A stretch of DNA of 64,000 nt from Amycolatopsis dendrobii (GCF_014145675.1 NZ_JACGZW010000021.1:1-64000); one strand, 5' to 3'; shown: positions 50,031-58,938, counted from the stretch's first letter. Translations and numbers: made by a program. The notes: generated from the sequence alone by a model not told the origin.

Positions 50031-50426
50031 GGACGAGCTGGCATGTAAGCCGGATCCTGTTCCCGGGCCGCCTCGCGGCGGACCGGGCGACGGTCATCCA
50101 TCTCGGCCTGCCGTCGCCGGCAGGCTCCAGCGGCCTACCCGCAGGCATCGGGCGGGCCGCCCTCGATCGCCTGCGCAGGAGCGAACTCCCTCTTGGCCTT
50201 GCTCCGGGTGGGGTTTACCGAGCCATCCCGGTCACCCGGGATGCTGGTGGTCTCTTACACCACCGTTTCACCCTTACCCCCGCCGTGAGACGGGGGCGGT
50301 CTGTTTTCTGTGGCACTGTCCCGCGGGTCGCCCCGGGTTGCCGTTAGCAACCACCCTGCCCTGCGGAGTCCGGACTTTCCTCGGACCGGGAGAACCCGGG
50401 CCGCGACCGTCCTGCCAGCTCGTCCG
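50030..50426 (-). ncRNA. rnpB: RNase P RNA (catalytic subunit of ribonuclease P)
   Basis: About 397 bases on the minus strand encode the RNA that cleaves pre-tRNA leaders, acting with the RnpA protein. Conserved region I reads GAGGAAAGTCCGGACTCC (around 50364-50382), and the 3' end has GGCTTACATGCCAGCTCGTC. The P1 helix is exact: 13 bases at the 5' end (50414-50426) pair with 50030-50042. The boundaries are set by P1; the mature ends may differ by a few bases. A -10-like TACGCT (50434-50439) sits 7 bases upstream. It is an A-type bacterial RNA with extra GC-rich stems. Confidence 0.95.
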
Positions 50427-50433
50427 CCGAAAC

Positions 50434-50439
50434 AGCGTA
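50434..50439 (-). promoter_or_regulatory. -10 element of the RNase P RNA gene
   Basis: TACGCT on the minus strand ends 7 bases before the first base of the P1 helix, matching the expected start of the RNA. No -35 hexamer is evident. Confidence 0.5.
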
Positions 50440-50533
50440 CCCGGGAGCACGCGCGGCCCCGGGCACCGGCTGGCACATTCCACCGCGTGGACGCGCGTTG
50501 ACCCTCTTTCCGGCCGCTGTTTCACTCCCCGGC

Positions 50534-51664
50534 ATGACCGCACCTGAACTCTCCGAACCCTTGAAATTCGCTTACTGGGTCCCGAATGTGAGCGGCGGCC
50601 TGGTCACCAGCGACATCGAACAGCGCACCGATTGGGGCTACGAGTACAACCGCGACCTGGCCGTGCTCGCCGAGAACAACGGCTTCGACTACGCGCTCAC
50701 CCAGGTCCGCTACACCGCCAGCTACGGTGCCGCCTACCAGCACGAATCCACTGGTTTCAGCCTGGCGCTGCTGCTCGCGACGCAGCGGCTGAAGGTCATC
50801 GCGGCCGTCCACCCCGGACTGTGGCAGCCGGGTGTGCTGGCGAAATTCATCGCCAGCGCGGACGTCATCTCCGGCGGCCGGGCCGCGGTGAACGTGGTCA
50901 GCGGCTGGTTCAAAGACGAGTTCACCGGACTTGGCGAACCGTGGCTCGAACACGACGAGCGTTACCGCCGCTCGGAAGAATTCATCCGCGTGCTCAAGCA
51001 ATTGTGGACCGACGACCACGCCGAGTTCGGCGGCGACTTCTACCGGATCCGCGATTTCGACATCAAACCTAAACCGGTCGCCGGTCCGGGACGGCCGCAT
51101 CCGGAAGTCTTCCAGGGCGGCAACTCCACCGCGGCGCGCAAGCTGGCCGGTCGCGTTTCGGACTGGTATTTCAGCAACGGCAAGGATTTCGCCGGGTTCA
51201 GCGAACAGGTCGACGAGGTGCGCGGGTACGCCGCGGAGAACGACCACGCGGTGCGCTTCGGGCTCAACGGGTTCGTGATCGCCCGCGAGACCGAAGCCGA
51301 GGCGCGCGAGGTGTTGCGGGAGATCGTGGCGAAGGCGAACGTGCCCGCCGTCGAAGGATTCCGCTCGGCGGTCAAGCAGGCCGGGAAGTCCACTTCGGAC
51401 GCCAAGGGCATGTGGGCGGATTCGGAGTTCGCGGACCTGGTGCAGTACAACGACGGGTTCCGGACCGGGCTGATCGGGACGCCGGAGCAGATCGCGGACC
51501 GGGCGATCGAGTACAAAAAGCGCGGCGCGAACCTGTTGCTGCTCGGGTTTCTGCACTATCTGGAGGACGTCGAGCACTTCGGCCGGGAGGTGCTGCCGGT
51601 GATCCGGGAGAAGGAGCGGGTGCTCGACCGCGGCGCGGGAGTCCCGGAACCGGCGGGGATCTGA
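50534..51664 (+). CDS. sfnG: Dimethylsulfone monooxygenase-type LLM-class flavin enzyme
   Basis: A 376-residue flavin-dependent monooxygenase of the LLM class, very like SfnG, which oxidises dimethylsulfone to methanesulfinate. Matching stretches include KFAYWVPNVSGGLVTSDIEQRT near 10-32, VRYTASYGAAYQHESTGFS, VIAAVHPGLWQPGVLAKF, NVVSGWFKDEFTGLGEPWLEHDERYRRSEEFI and a C-terminal DLVQYNDGFRTGLIGTPEQIADR. It would serve use of organosulfur compounds in sulfate limitation. ATG 50534 has no Shine-Dalgarno sequence; TTGACC (50498-50503) with a 17-base spacer to TTCACT suggests a leaderless mRNA. An ArsB-like carrier gene follows after 26 bases. Confidence 0.9.
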   Translation: MTAPELSEPLKFAYWVPNVSGGLVTSDIEQRTDWGYEYNRDLAVLAENNGFDYALTQVRYTASYGAAYQHESTGFSLALLLATQRLKVIAAVHPGLWQPGVLAKFIASADVISGGRAAVNVVSGWFKDEFTGLGEPWLEHDERYRRSEEFIRVLKQLWTDDHAEFGGDFYRIRDFDIKPKPVAGPGRPHPEVFQGGNSTAARKLAGRVSDWYFSNGKDFAGFSEQVDEVRGYAAENDHAVRFGLNGFVIARETEAEAREVLREIVAKANVPAVEGFRSAVKQAGKSTSDAKGMWADSEFADLVQYNDGFRTGLIGTPEQIADRAIEYKKRGANLLLLGFLHYLEDVEHFGREVLPVIREKERVLDRGAGVPEPAGI

Positions 51665-51690
51665 GTTCTCGCGGCGGCTAGCGTTCGGGG

Positions 51691-52920
51691 GTGAACGGTG
51701 CCCTCTCCTTGCTGCTTCTGGCCGGAACGCTGTGGTTCGCCATGGCGCGTCCGCGCGGCCTGCCGGAAGCTGTCTTCGCGGTCCCCGCCGCCGGTGTCGC
51801 CCTCGCGCTCGGCCTGACTTCGCCGCACGAAGCGGGCGAGCGGGTCGTCCAGATGCTGCCGACGATGGGCTTTCTCGCAGCGATCCTGCTGGTCAGCCAT
51901 CTCGCCGCGGCGGAAGGCGTCTTCACCTGGCTAGGCGCCGAACTAGCCGAGATCTGCCGCGGACGACAACCTCGGCTCCTGCTGCTCACCTTCGCCGCGG
52001 CAGCGATCGTCACCGCCGTTCTCAGCCTCGACGCCACTGTCGTCCTGCTGACCCCGGTTGTCCTCGCCACCGCCGCGGAGCTGAAACTCACCGCGCGACC
52101 GCACGTCTACGCGTGCGCGCACCTGGCCAACTCGGCTTCCACGCTGTTCCCGGTCTCGAACCTGACGAACCTGCTCGCGTTCACCGCTTCCGGCCTCACC
52201 TTCGCCGGTTTTACCGCGTTGATGGCGCTGCCCTGGCTGGTCACGCTCGCCGTCGAACTCGCCGCGTTCGCCTGGTTCTTCCGCAAGGACCTCCGCGAAC
52301 CGCCTAGCACTCGTCAGCCCGAACACCGTCGCGCACCGGTTTTCACCCTCATCGTGCTGGCGGTCATGTTGGTCGGCTTCGCGACGGGACAGCTGGTGCA
52401 CGTCGAGCCGGTTTGGATCGCCGCGCTGACCGCGCTCGTCCTCGCCGCGAAAGCCTTGGCGGAGCGGAAGATCCGGCCCTGGCAGGTGGTCACCGAGGCG
52501 TCCCCGATGCTGGTGCTCTTCGTGCTCGCCCTCGCCGTGGTGGTCGAAGCAGTCGACGAGCATGTCCTTGGCGGCCTGCTGCGCAGTCTCCTGCCGACGA
52601 CCGCCGGGCTGCCCGAACTGCTCCTCGCCGCGGCCATCGCGGCCGTGCTGGCGAACGTCGTCAACAACCTGCCCGCGACGCTGATCCTGCTGTCGGTCCT
52701 CGGCCCGCACCCGAATCAGGGCGTGCTGCTCGCCGTGCTGCTGGGCGTGAACATCGGTCCGAACGCGACTTATCTCGGTTCGCTGGCGACGCTGTTGTGG
52801 CGACGGGTTGTCGTCCGGCATGGACAGCATCCGCCGGTGAGCGAATTCCTGAAGCTCGGGGCGCTCACGACACCGCTGTCGTTGGCAGCGGCGACGTGTG
52901 CACTGTGGCTAGCCCGCTAA
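51691..52920 (+). CDS. ArsB/NhaD-type permease
   Basis: A 409-residue membrane carrier with about 11 helices, of the ion-transporter superfamily that contains ArsB, NhaD and SLC13-type carriers. ANSASTLFPVSNLTNLLAF near 150 and ANVVNNLPATLIL near 330 are the paired, inverted-repeat hairpin motifs of this superfamily. The substrate could be arsenite, or an anion linked to sulfur use, given that it follows sfnG by 26 bases; I cannot tell. GTG 51691 comes directly after a GGGG run with no clear ribosome binding site. Its stop overlaps by four bases with the convergent glycosyltransferase. Confidence 0.78.
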   Translation: MNGALSLLLLAGTLWFAMARPRGLPEAVFAVPAAGVALALGLTSPHEAGERVVQMLPTMGFLAAILLVSHLAAAEGVFTWLGAELAEICRGRQPRLLLLTFAAAAIVTAVLSLDATVVLLTPVVLATAAELKLTARPHVYACAHLANSASTLFPVSNLTNLLAFTASGLTFAGFTALMALPWLVTLAVELAAFAWFFRKDLREPPSTRQPEHRRAPVFTLIVLAVMLVGFATGQLVHVEPVWIAALTALVLAAKALAERKIRPWQVVTEASPMLVLFVLALAVVVEAVDEHVLGGLLRSLLPTTAGLPELLLAAAIAAVLANVVNNLPATLILLSVLGPHPNQGVLLAVLLGVNIGPNATYLGSLATLLWRRVVVRHGQHPPVSEFLKLGALTTPLSLAAATCALWLAR

Positions 52921-54662
52921 CCCCGAGGCGCGATCGTGCTCCCCCGGGACAACGTCGGCCCACAGTCGTCCAGCCCGTCCCCGAACCGCTGCGCCTCGAC
53001 GTTCATCATCGTCACCTGCGCGTAGTGCTGAACCGCCGCGAGCTTCGCCGGATCGGTCACCGCGTCCTTGCGGACGAAGTCGCCGTTGCGCTTCCCCGGA
53101 CCGGGGTAGACGAGGATCGGCAGGTAGTCCCGGTCGATGCGCGGGTCGACGGTGATGCCGTTGCCGTCCGCCCACGGGCCCCACGAGTGGATGAACGTCG
53201 GCTTGACCGTGTCGAACACGTAGTCGCGCAGGCCGGCGATGTCTTCCTTGTGCGTGAGGTCCGCGATCGGCGCGTTGACCAGGCCGGCCATGTCGACCAG
53301 GTCGAGCCTGCTGGTCATCGACGAGCCGCCGAGGTCCGGCAGGAGCAGCGACGCCTGCTGGAGGCCGAGCATGTCCGCGTAGGTGTTGAAGCCGCGGCCG
53401 AAGCGGTCGGCGATCAGGCAGGCCGGCACGGTCGGGCTCTTGACGAATTCCTCGTCGTGGCCCGCGAAGCCGATCGCCGACGGGACCGCCGCGGCCACCA
53501 GCACGAGCGCCGCGACCGCACGCCACTGCACCTTCGGCAGCGAACGCACGAACTCGGCGAAGGCCATGACGCCGCACAGCGTGCCGAGCACCCACACGGG
53601 CGTCGCGAAGCGGTACTGGGCCATCCAGTCCGGAACCATCACGCCGTACGCGATCACGCCGAGCGCGAGCGGCGTGACCAGTCCGATCAGCGGACGCCGC
53701 CACGGCGCCTTGACCAGCGCCCACACCACCACGGCGAGCAGCACGAGCGTCAGCGCGATGCCGAGGTACTCCACCAGCTGGTGCGGCCGGATGATCGAGC
53801 CGAACGTCGGCAGGCCCTGCTTCTTGGCGACCGACGGGTTGGCCAGCAGCCGGTGGAATTCCGTGTAGCGCCAGACGACGTAGCCGCCGAACAGCACGGC
53901 GAACGCCGCGATGGACACCAGCGCGGACCGGAAGCTGGGCCAGAATCCCTCGCGTTTCACGCCGAAGAGCAGGACGATCGGGTACGCGCTGGCGTAGATC
54001 AGGCCTTCCGGCCGGGTCAGCGCGGCCGCGGCGACGAGCACGCCCGCGACGGTCGCGACCTTGAACGACAGCGAGTTTTCCTTGCGCAGCGCGGTGAACA
54101 GCAGCGCGGCCAGCGCGGTGGTGAGGAACGCGAACAGCGAGTTCTCGAGACCGGAGACCACCCAGATCACGAACGACGGGATCGCCGCCAGCCCGAGGCC
54201 GGTCGCCAGCGTGATCGCCCACGCGTGCCTGCGGAACACCTGCCGCGCCACCAGGTGGCACAGCACCAGGATGCCCGCGGTGAAGAACAGGCCGAGCAGC
54301 TTCGGGAACAGCACGTAGTCCGGGATGCCGAACAGCAGGCCCTTGTCGAACAGTCCGACGACCTTGCCCAGCGCGAGCAGGATCATCCAGGTCGGATCCG
54401 AGAAGCCTTCCACCGGCGGCTGGCCGGGGGCCAGCACCGGGCCGAGTCCTTCGGCGACGCTGCGCGAGTAGGAGAACGTGATGGCCGCGTCGTCGACGAT
54501 CCAGTGCCCGTAGCGGGTGGCGTGCCAGGCGACCGCGGCCACGCCGGCCAGCACCGCCAGCGTCGACGCCAGCCAGCTGAGCTTGAACCGCGCCGGCGGA
54601 TCGGTCGTCTTCTCCCCCGGCAGGTCGGGCTCGGATACTGCGGTGAGTGCGCTAGCCGTCAT
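52917..54662 (-). CDS. GT-C family membrane glycosyltransferase, AftB-like
   Basis: A 581-residue polytopic protein with about nine helices and a large C-terminal extracytoplasmic domain from about 415 (LIADRFGRGFNTYADMLGL). The first loop has VDDAAITFSYSRSVAEGLGPVL with the aspartates 57-58 expected for the polyprenyl-sugar-using GT-C fold, and VEGFSDPTWMI. This layout resembles mycobacterial AftB, which caps arabinan with a beta-1,2-arabinofuranosyl residue; the donor here is inferred. ATG 54662 has GAGG 4 bases upstream. It is a single gene, convergent with the permease gene at its 3' end. Confidence 0.72.
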   Translation of the reverse strand: MTASALTAVSEPDLPGEKTTDPPARFKLSWLASTLAVLAGVAAVAWHATRYGHWIVDDAAITFSYSRSVAEGLGPVLAPGQPPVEGFSDPTWMILLALGKVVGLFDKGLLFGIPDYVLFPKLLGLFFTAGILVLCHLVARQVFRRHAWAITLATGLGLAAIPSFVIWVVSGLENSLFAFLTTALAALLFTALRKENSLSFKVATVAGVLVAAAALTRPEGLIYASAYPIVLLFGVKREGFWPSFRSALVSIAAFAVLFGGYVVWRYTEFHRLLANPSVAKKQGLPTFGSIIRPHQLVEYLGIALTLVLLAVVVWALVKAPWRRPLIGLVTPLALGVIAYGVMVPDWMAQYRFATPVWVLGTLCGVMAFAEFVRSLPKVQWRAVAALVLVAAAVPSAIGFAGHDEEFVKSPTVPACLIADRFGRGFNTYADMLGLQQASLLLPDLGGSSMTSRLDLVDMAGLVNAPIADLTHKEDIAGLRDYVFDTVKPTFIHSWGPWADGNGITVDPRIDRDYLPILVYPGPGKRNGDFVRKDAVTDPAKLAAVQHYAQVTMMNVEAQRFGDGLDDCGPTLSRGSTIAPRG

Positions 54663-54844
54663 GTCCTCGTCACTGTTTCCACTTGCGGATGCTGCCGAAG
54701 AAACGCACGAGCCTGCGCCCCCCTTGAAGTCCCGGCCGGGACCTGCGCCGCGGCGCCGCGGTCGACACCGCACTCTAGCCAATACCTCATTCGGGCCGTT
54801 TCACACGTCATCCCCGACCGTGATCCACGTCACATTTGTCTGGT

Positions 54845-55987
54845 TCAGGACAGATGCGAGATGTCGTTGACCAACCGGACCGAGGCGTTGCCGTCGGGAT
54901 AGAACTCGACGATCGACAGCGACGCCAGGTCGAGGTGCAGCCGGAACAGCAGCGACGGCCCCGCGTCGAGCCCCATCCGCAGCAGGGTCTTGATCGGCGT
55001 CACGTGGCTGACCACGAGCACGGTGCGCCCGTCGTACTGCTCCACCAGATCGCGCCGGGCCTTGCCGACGCGTTCGTGGACCGCGTCGAAGCTCTCGCCG
55101 CCGGGCGGCGGGCACGACGAATCGCTCAGCCAGCAGCGGTGCAGTTCCGGGTCCCGCTGGGCGGCCTCGCCGAAGGTGAGCCCCTCCCATTCGCCGAAGT
55201 CGGTCTCGATGAGCCCGGGATGCGTCTCGACCCGGCCGCCGAGCGCGTCGGCGACGGCCTGCGCGGTCTGCTTGGTGCGGATCAGCGGCGACGAGACGAT
55301 CGGAGCCGGTTCGCCGTCCTCGCCGATCAGCCCGGGCATCGCGGCCAGCCGTTTGGCGGCCGCGGCGGCCTGGCCGCGGCCGTGCTCGGTGAGCGGGACG
55401 TCGCCGCGCCCGGAGTAGCGGCGGTCGACCGACATCTCGGTCTGGCCGTGGCGCAGCAGGAGCAGTTTGGTGGGCGTGCCGCGGGCCCCGGTCCAGCCCG
55501 CCGGGGACACCCGGTCCGGCTCGGCGGCCTTGGCCTTCGGCCGCGTCTCGGCGACCGGGGCGGGCGAGGTCGCGCCGGATCCGGCGCTGTCCATGGCGAG
55601 GTTCGCGAGCCGGTCCGCGTGCGAGTTCTCCGCGCGCGGGATCCAGGTGTAGCCGACCCGCTCGAAGCCCGCCGCGATCTCGCGCGCCTGCGCGGCGAGC
55701 GGCTGCAGCGCGGCGTGCTTGATCTTCCAGCGGCCGGACATCTGCTCGACCACGAGCTTCGAATCCATCCGGACGTCCACAATGGACACTCCGAGTTCGG
55801 CGGCCGCGGCGAGCCCGGCGACGAGCCCGGAGTACTCCGCGACGTTGTTCGTGGCGATGCCGAGGTATTCATGGCGTTCGGCGAGCACCTCGCCGGTCGC
55901 CGCGTCCTTCACGACCGCGCCGTAGCCCGCCGGGCCGGGGTTGCCCCGCGAGCCGCCGTCGGCCTCGACGATCGCCCGTTCGGTCAC
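54845..55987 (-). CDS. Bifunctional RNase HI / acid phosphatase
   Basis: A 380-residue fusion. The N-terminal RNase HI (1-135) removes RNA from RNA-DNA hybrids, with the acidic residues Asp10 (EADGGSRGNPG), Glu51 (NNVAEYSGL), Asp75 (RMDSKLV) and Asp125 (NSHADRLAN). A Pro/Ala linker (about 135-172) leads to a histidine phosphatase (from 173) with RHG at 179-181 and a second His in VVSHVTPIK. The M. tuberculosis counterpart Rv2228c is known to have RNase H and CobC-like phosphatase activity, and the cobD gene nearby suits an alpha-ribazole phosphatase role. GTG 55987 overlaps the stop of the zinc-ribbon gene (GTGA). Confidence 0.92.
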   Translation of the reverse strand: MTERAIVEADGGSRGNPGPAGYGAVVKDAATGEVLAERHEYLGIATNNVAEYSGLVAGLAAAAELGVSIVDVRMDSKLVVEQMSGRWKIKHAALQPLAAQAREIAAGFERVGYTWIPRAENSHADRLANLAMDSAGSGATSPAPVAETRPKAKAAEPDRVSPAGWTGARGTPTKLLLLRHGQTEMSVDRRYSGRGDVPLTEHGRGQAAAAAKRLAAMPGLIGEDGEPAPIVSSPLIRTKQTAQAVADALGGRVETHPGLIETDFGEWEGLTFGEAAQRDPELHRCWLSDSSCPPPGGESFDAVHERVGKARRDLVEQYDGRTVLVVSHVTPIKTLLRMGLDAGPSLLFRLHLDLASLSIVEFYPDGNASVRLVNDISHLS

Positions 55988-56721
55988 AGGCCCGACTCCA
56001 GTGTGCGGACCAGGATCGCGCCGCAGTTGTCGCACTGCACGACGCTGTCCTCGGCCGCGGCCTTGATCTCGGAGATGGTGTTGCGGTCGAGTTCGAGCTG
56101 GCAGGCGCCGCACCGGCGGGCCCGCAGCAGCGCCGCGCCGATGCCCTTGTGGTCGTAGACGCGGGTGTACAGCTTGAGCAGCGGCTCCGGGAAGCGCGGC
56201 AGCAGCTTCGCGCGGTCCTCCTTGCGCCGGGCCTCGGTGGTGTCGAGGTCCTTGAACGCCTCGTCGCGGCGGGCCGCGGCGGCCTCGACCGCCTGCACCG
56301 CCTTGTCGACCTCGGCGCTCGTGCGCTGCGCGTCCAGGCCCAGCGCCTCGCGCTGCTCCATCAGCTCCAGCAGGTCGTCCTCGAGCGCGCCCTTGCGGCG
56401 GCCGAGCGTCTGCAGCTCGTGCTCGATGTCGGTCATCTGCTTGGCCCCGACCGAACCGGACTCCATCAGCTTGCGGTCGCGGTCCTCGCGCGCCCGCACC
56501 GATTCGACCTCTTTCTCCTGCCGGGCGATCTCCCGGTCGAGGTCGGACGTCGCGGTCTCGACGGACACCAGCGCGTCGCGTTTCTCCCGGACGGTCTTCT
56601 CCCCGGCCTCGATCTCGGCGAGCTCGGGCAGAGTGCGGCGGCGATGCGCGACGCGCGAAAGCTCGGCGTCCACCTTCGCGAGTTCGAGCAGCTGACGCTG
56701 GACGGCGGGGTCGGCCTTCAC
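55984..56721 (-). CDS. C4-type zinc-ribbon coiled-coil protein
   Basis: A 245-residue protein: a long coiled coil over about residues 5-190 (KADPAVQRQLLELAKVDAEL, then Glu/Arg/Leu heptads) and a zinc ribbon at the end with two CxxC pairs (RRCGACQL and VQCDNCGAI). Homologues such as Rv2229c are conserved next to RNase HI and Nif3 genes; the exact function is unknown. GTG 56721 has GGGAG 4 bases upstream. It overlaps the next gene's start, and begins 17 bases after the Nif3-like stop, so the three form one operon. Confidence 0.9.
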   Translation of the reverse strand: MKADPAVQRQLLELAKVDAELSRVAHRRRTLPELAEIEAGEKTVREKRDALVSVETATSDLDREIARQEKEVESVRAREDRDRKLMESGSVGAKQMTDIEHELQTLGRRKGALEDDLLELMEQREALGLDAQRTSAEVDKAVQAVEAAAARRDEAFKDLDTTEARRKEDRAKLLPRFPEPLLKLYTRVYDHKGIGAALLRARRCGACQLELDRNTISEIKAAAEDSVVQCDNCGAILVRTLESGL

Positions 56722-56738
56722 TGTGCTCCCTGATTTAG

Positions 56739-57557
56739 TTACTGGGCGGTAGCGCGGATGGTCCACGGGTCGGTGCACCGCGTGGAGACGTGAGCTTCGA
56801 CGGTACCCGCAAAGGCCGCGCCGACAAGGGCCGAGGCCTGTCCGCACCACGGCCACTCGCTGGCCCAGTGCGTCAAGCCGACCAGCGCGGGCACGGTTCC
56901 GCCGGACGCGAGGTGTTCGCCAGCCGGATGGTGGCGCAGATCCGCTGTCACGTACGCGTCGACACCCTCGGCCGTCGCCGTCGCGAGATACGAGTCGCCT
57001 GCGCCGCCGGACACCGCGACGGTGCGGATCAGCCGGTCCGCGTCGCCCGCGCCGAGCACGCCGGGCACGGTGGCCGGCAACGCGTCGGCGACCCGCTGGA
57101 CGAACTGCGCGAACGGCTCCGCGGCAGGCAGGTGCCCGATGCGGCCGATCCCGGTGGCTCCGCCGGGTTCGTGCGGGTCGAGCGGCCGGTCGACCTCGAG
57201 GCCGATGGCTTGCGCGAGCGCGTCGGACACGCCGGGGTCGGCCGAGTCGGCATTGGTGTGCGCGCAGTAGAGCGCGATGCCGCCGCGGATCATGCGGTGC
57301 ACGAGCGAGCCCTTGGCAGTGTCCGCGGGGACGCCGTGCACGCCGCGCAGCAGCAGCGGATGGTGCGCGACGATCAGCTGCGCGCCGAATTCCTCGGCCT
57401 CGGCAAGGGTCTGCTCGACCGGGTCGACGCAGAACAGCACCCGGGTGACGTCCTCGGCCGGGTCTCCGCAGACGAGCCCGACCGCGTCCCAGCTTTCCGC
57501 CAGCCGGGGCGGGTAACTGCGTTCGAGGACGGCGATGATCTCGGCTAATGCAGGCAC
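56739..57557 (-). CDS. Nif3-like dinuclear metal centre protein
   Basis: A 272-residue protein of the Nif3/YbgI (GTP cyclohydrolase I type 2-like) family. The metal-binding HHPLLL near 66-71, CAHTNAD near 95 and the late HHPAGEHLA match. Family members bind two metals and have a poorly defined hydrolase role. The start GTG 57557 follows GAGGATC and begins the conserved PALAEIIAVLERSYPP; the frame continues upstream without support. It is divergent from ptpA by 40 bases and heads the Nif3-zinc ribbon-RNase H unit, also conserved in M. tuberculosis (Rv2230c-Rv2228c). Confidence 0.9.
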   Translation of the reverse strand: MPALAEIIAVLERSYPPRLAESWDAVGLVCGDPAEDVTRVLFCVDPVEQTLAEAEEFGAQLIVAHHPLLLRGVHGVPADTAKGSLVHRMIRGGIALYCAHTNADSADPGVSDALAQAIGLEVDRPLDPHEPGGATGIGRIGHLPAAEPFAQFVQRVADALPATVPGVLGAGDADRLIRTVAVSGGAGDSYLATATAEGVDAYVTADLRHHPAGEHLASGGTVPALVGLTHWASEWPWCGQASALVGAAFAGTVEAHVSTRCTDPWTIRATAQ

Positions 57558-57597
57558 CTGGGGATCCTCGCACGGTCGCTCTGAGAGACTGCGGACC

Positions 57598-58059
57598 ATG
57601 CCCAAGCTGGTGTTTGTCTGCTCCGGAAACATCTGCCGCTCCCCCATGGCGGAACTCGTCTTCCGCAAGAAGCTCGCCGACGCGGGCCTCGCGGACGCCG
57701 TGGATGTGTCCAGCGCGGGCACCGGTCCGTGGCACGTCGGCGAGGCGGCGGATCGGCGGGCGCGCGCGACGTTGAAGGCGCATGGCTACCCGACCGAGCA
57801 CATCGCGGCCGAGGTCAGCGACGAAGACCTCGAAGCCGACCTGCTGCTCGCCGCCGACGAGAGTCACTTGGGCTTCCTGCAGTCCCGCGTCGAGGACCCT
57901 TCGCGGGTGCGGCTGCTGCGGTCGTTCGACCCGTCCGCTCCGGAAGGCGCCGAGGTGCCGGACCCGTATTACGGCGGCGACGACGGCTTCGAGGACGTGC
58001 TCGGGATGATCGAGCGGAGCGTGCCGGGGCTGCTGGATTGGGTCCGCGAACAGGCGTGA
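57598..58059 (+). CDS. ptpA: Low-molecular-weight protein tyrosine phosphatase
   Basis: A 153-residue phosphatase with the P-loop CSGNICRS (Cys8, Arg14) and the general-acid region DPYYGGDDGFEDV near 121. Homologous to M. tuberculosis PtpA (Rv2234), with the same neighbours (SURF1 next, cobD further on); in a free-living bacterium the targets are more likely cell-envelope or capsule kinases. ATG 57598 has only weak ribosome binding (GAGAG). The SURF1 gene follows after 48 bases. Confidence 0.92.
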   Translation: MPKLVFVCSGNICRSPMAELVFRKKLADAGLADAVDVSSAGTGPWHVGEAADRRARATLKAHGYPTEHIAAEVSDEDLEADLLLAADESHLGFLQSRVEDPSRVRLLRSFDPSAPEGAEVPDPYYGGDDGFEDVLGMIERSVPGLLDWVREQA

Positions 58060-58107
58060 CGTCCGGTCCGGGTGCGCGCACGGAACGCGACGGCCTACCG
58101 TAGAGGG

Positions 58108-58938
58108 GTGCGGTTGCGGTTTCTGCTCCGGCCGGGATGGCTGGCGTTGACAGTGGTGGTGTTCACCTTCGCCATCTGCTGTTACACGTTGCTGGCCCCG
58201 TGGCAGTTCCGCCGCGACGGCGAGCAGGTCACCCAGAACAACGCGCTGACCACGTCGTTCACCGCGAAGCCGGCACCTGCGGCACAGCTGCTGCCGCCAG
58301 GGACGAAGCCGGACAAGAACACCGAGTGGCACCTCGTGTCGATCACCGGCACGTACCTGCCTTCGGCCGAGGTTGTCGCACGGCTGCGCACTGTGCAGGG
58401 CCAAGGCGCGTACGAGGTCCTCACACCGCTTCGCGCCACTGACGGCACTGTCTACCTGATCGACCGCGGCTACGTGGGGCTCAGCAGTGACTCGGGCGTG
58501 CTCCCGTACGCGGCAGCGCCGGGCGGACAGGTCACGGTCGTCGCGCGCGTGCGAAGCGACGAGACGGACCCGAAGAACCGCGAAGCGTTCGCCGACGCGT
58601 CGACGAACGGGAAGCTGCAGAGCTACACCGTCGACTCGCGCGTGGTGGCGAAGTCTTCCGGCCTGACCATCCGGCCCGGGTACTTCCAGCTCGACCAGAA
58701 TCAGCCCGGCGTGCTCAGCCCGTTGCCACTGCCACAACTGGAGTCAGGCCCGTACTTCTCGTACGCGCTGCAGTGGCTGGCGTTCGGCACGATGGCGTTA
58801 CTGGGCTGGCTGTACTTCACGATCCGCGAGCTGCGTCCGGGCGGCGCACTGACCACCGAGCGCCCGCAGCGGGGCCGGCGCAAGTCCGTCGCGGAGATGC
58901 TCGCCGAAGACGAGGACGAGTACTCGCCGACCGCCTGA
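58108..58938 (+). CDS. SURF1-family cytochrome oxidase assembly protein
   Basis: A 276-residue protein with an N-terminal helix (7-30, WLALTVVVFTFAICCYTLLAPWQ) and a second near 222-242 (YALQWLAFGTMALLGWLYF) flanking an extracytoplasmic domain. The SURF1 traits are WQFRRDGEQ, VSITGTYLP, YEVLTPL and IDRGYVGL; SURF1 proteins help build haem-copper oxidases. GTG 58108 directly follows AGAGG, and TACCGT at 58096-58101 would place transcription next to the start, so it may be leaderless. It is in the conserved ptpA-SURF1-cobD order. The C-terminus is acidic. Confidence 0.9.
   Translation: MRLRFLLRPGWLALTVVVFTFAICCYTLLAPWQFRRDGEQVTQNNALTTSFTAKPAPAAQLLPPGTKPDKNTEWHLVSITGTYLPSAEVVARLRTVQGQGAYEVLTPLRATDGTVYLIDRGYVGLSSDSGVLPYAAAPGGQVTVVARVRSDETDPKNREAFADASTNGKLQSYTVDSRVVAKSSGLTIRPGYFQLDQNQPGVLSPLPLPQLESGPYFSYALQWLAFGTMALLGWLYFTIRELRPGGALTTERPQRGRRKSVAEMLAEDEDEYSPTA

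Noticed and set aside
50030..50426. Short plus- and minus-strand frames over the RNase P RNA
   Set aside because: The RNA has conserved sequence motifs and an exact P1 helix; the frames are chance.
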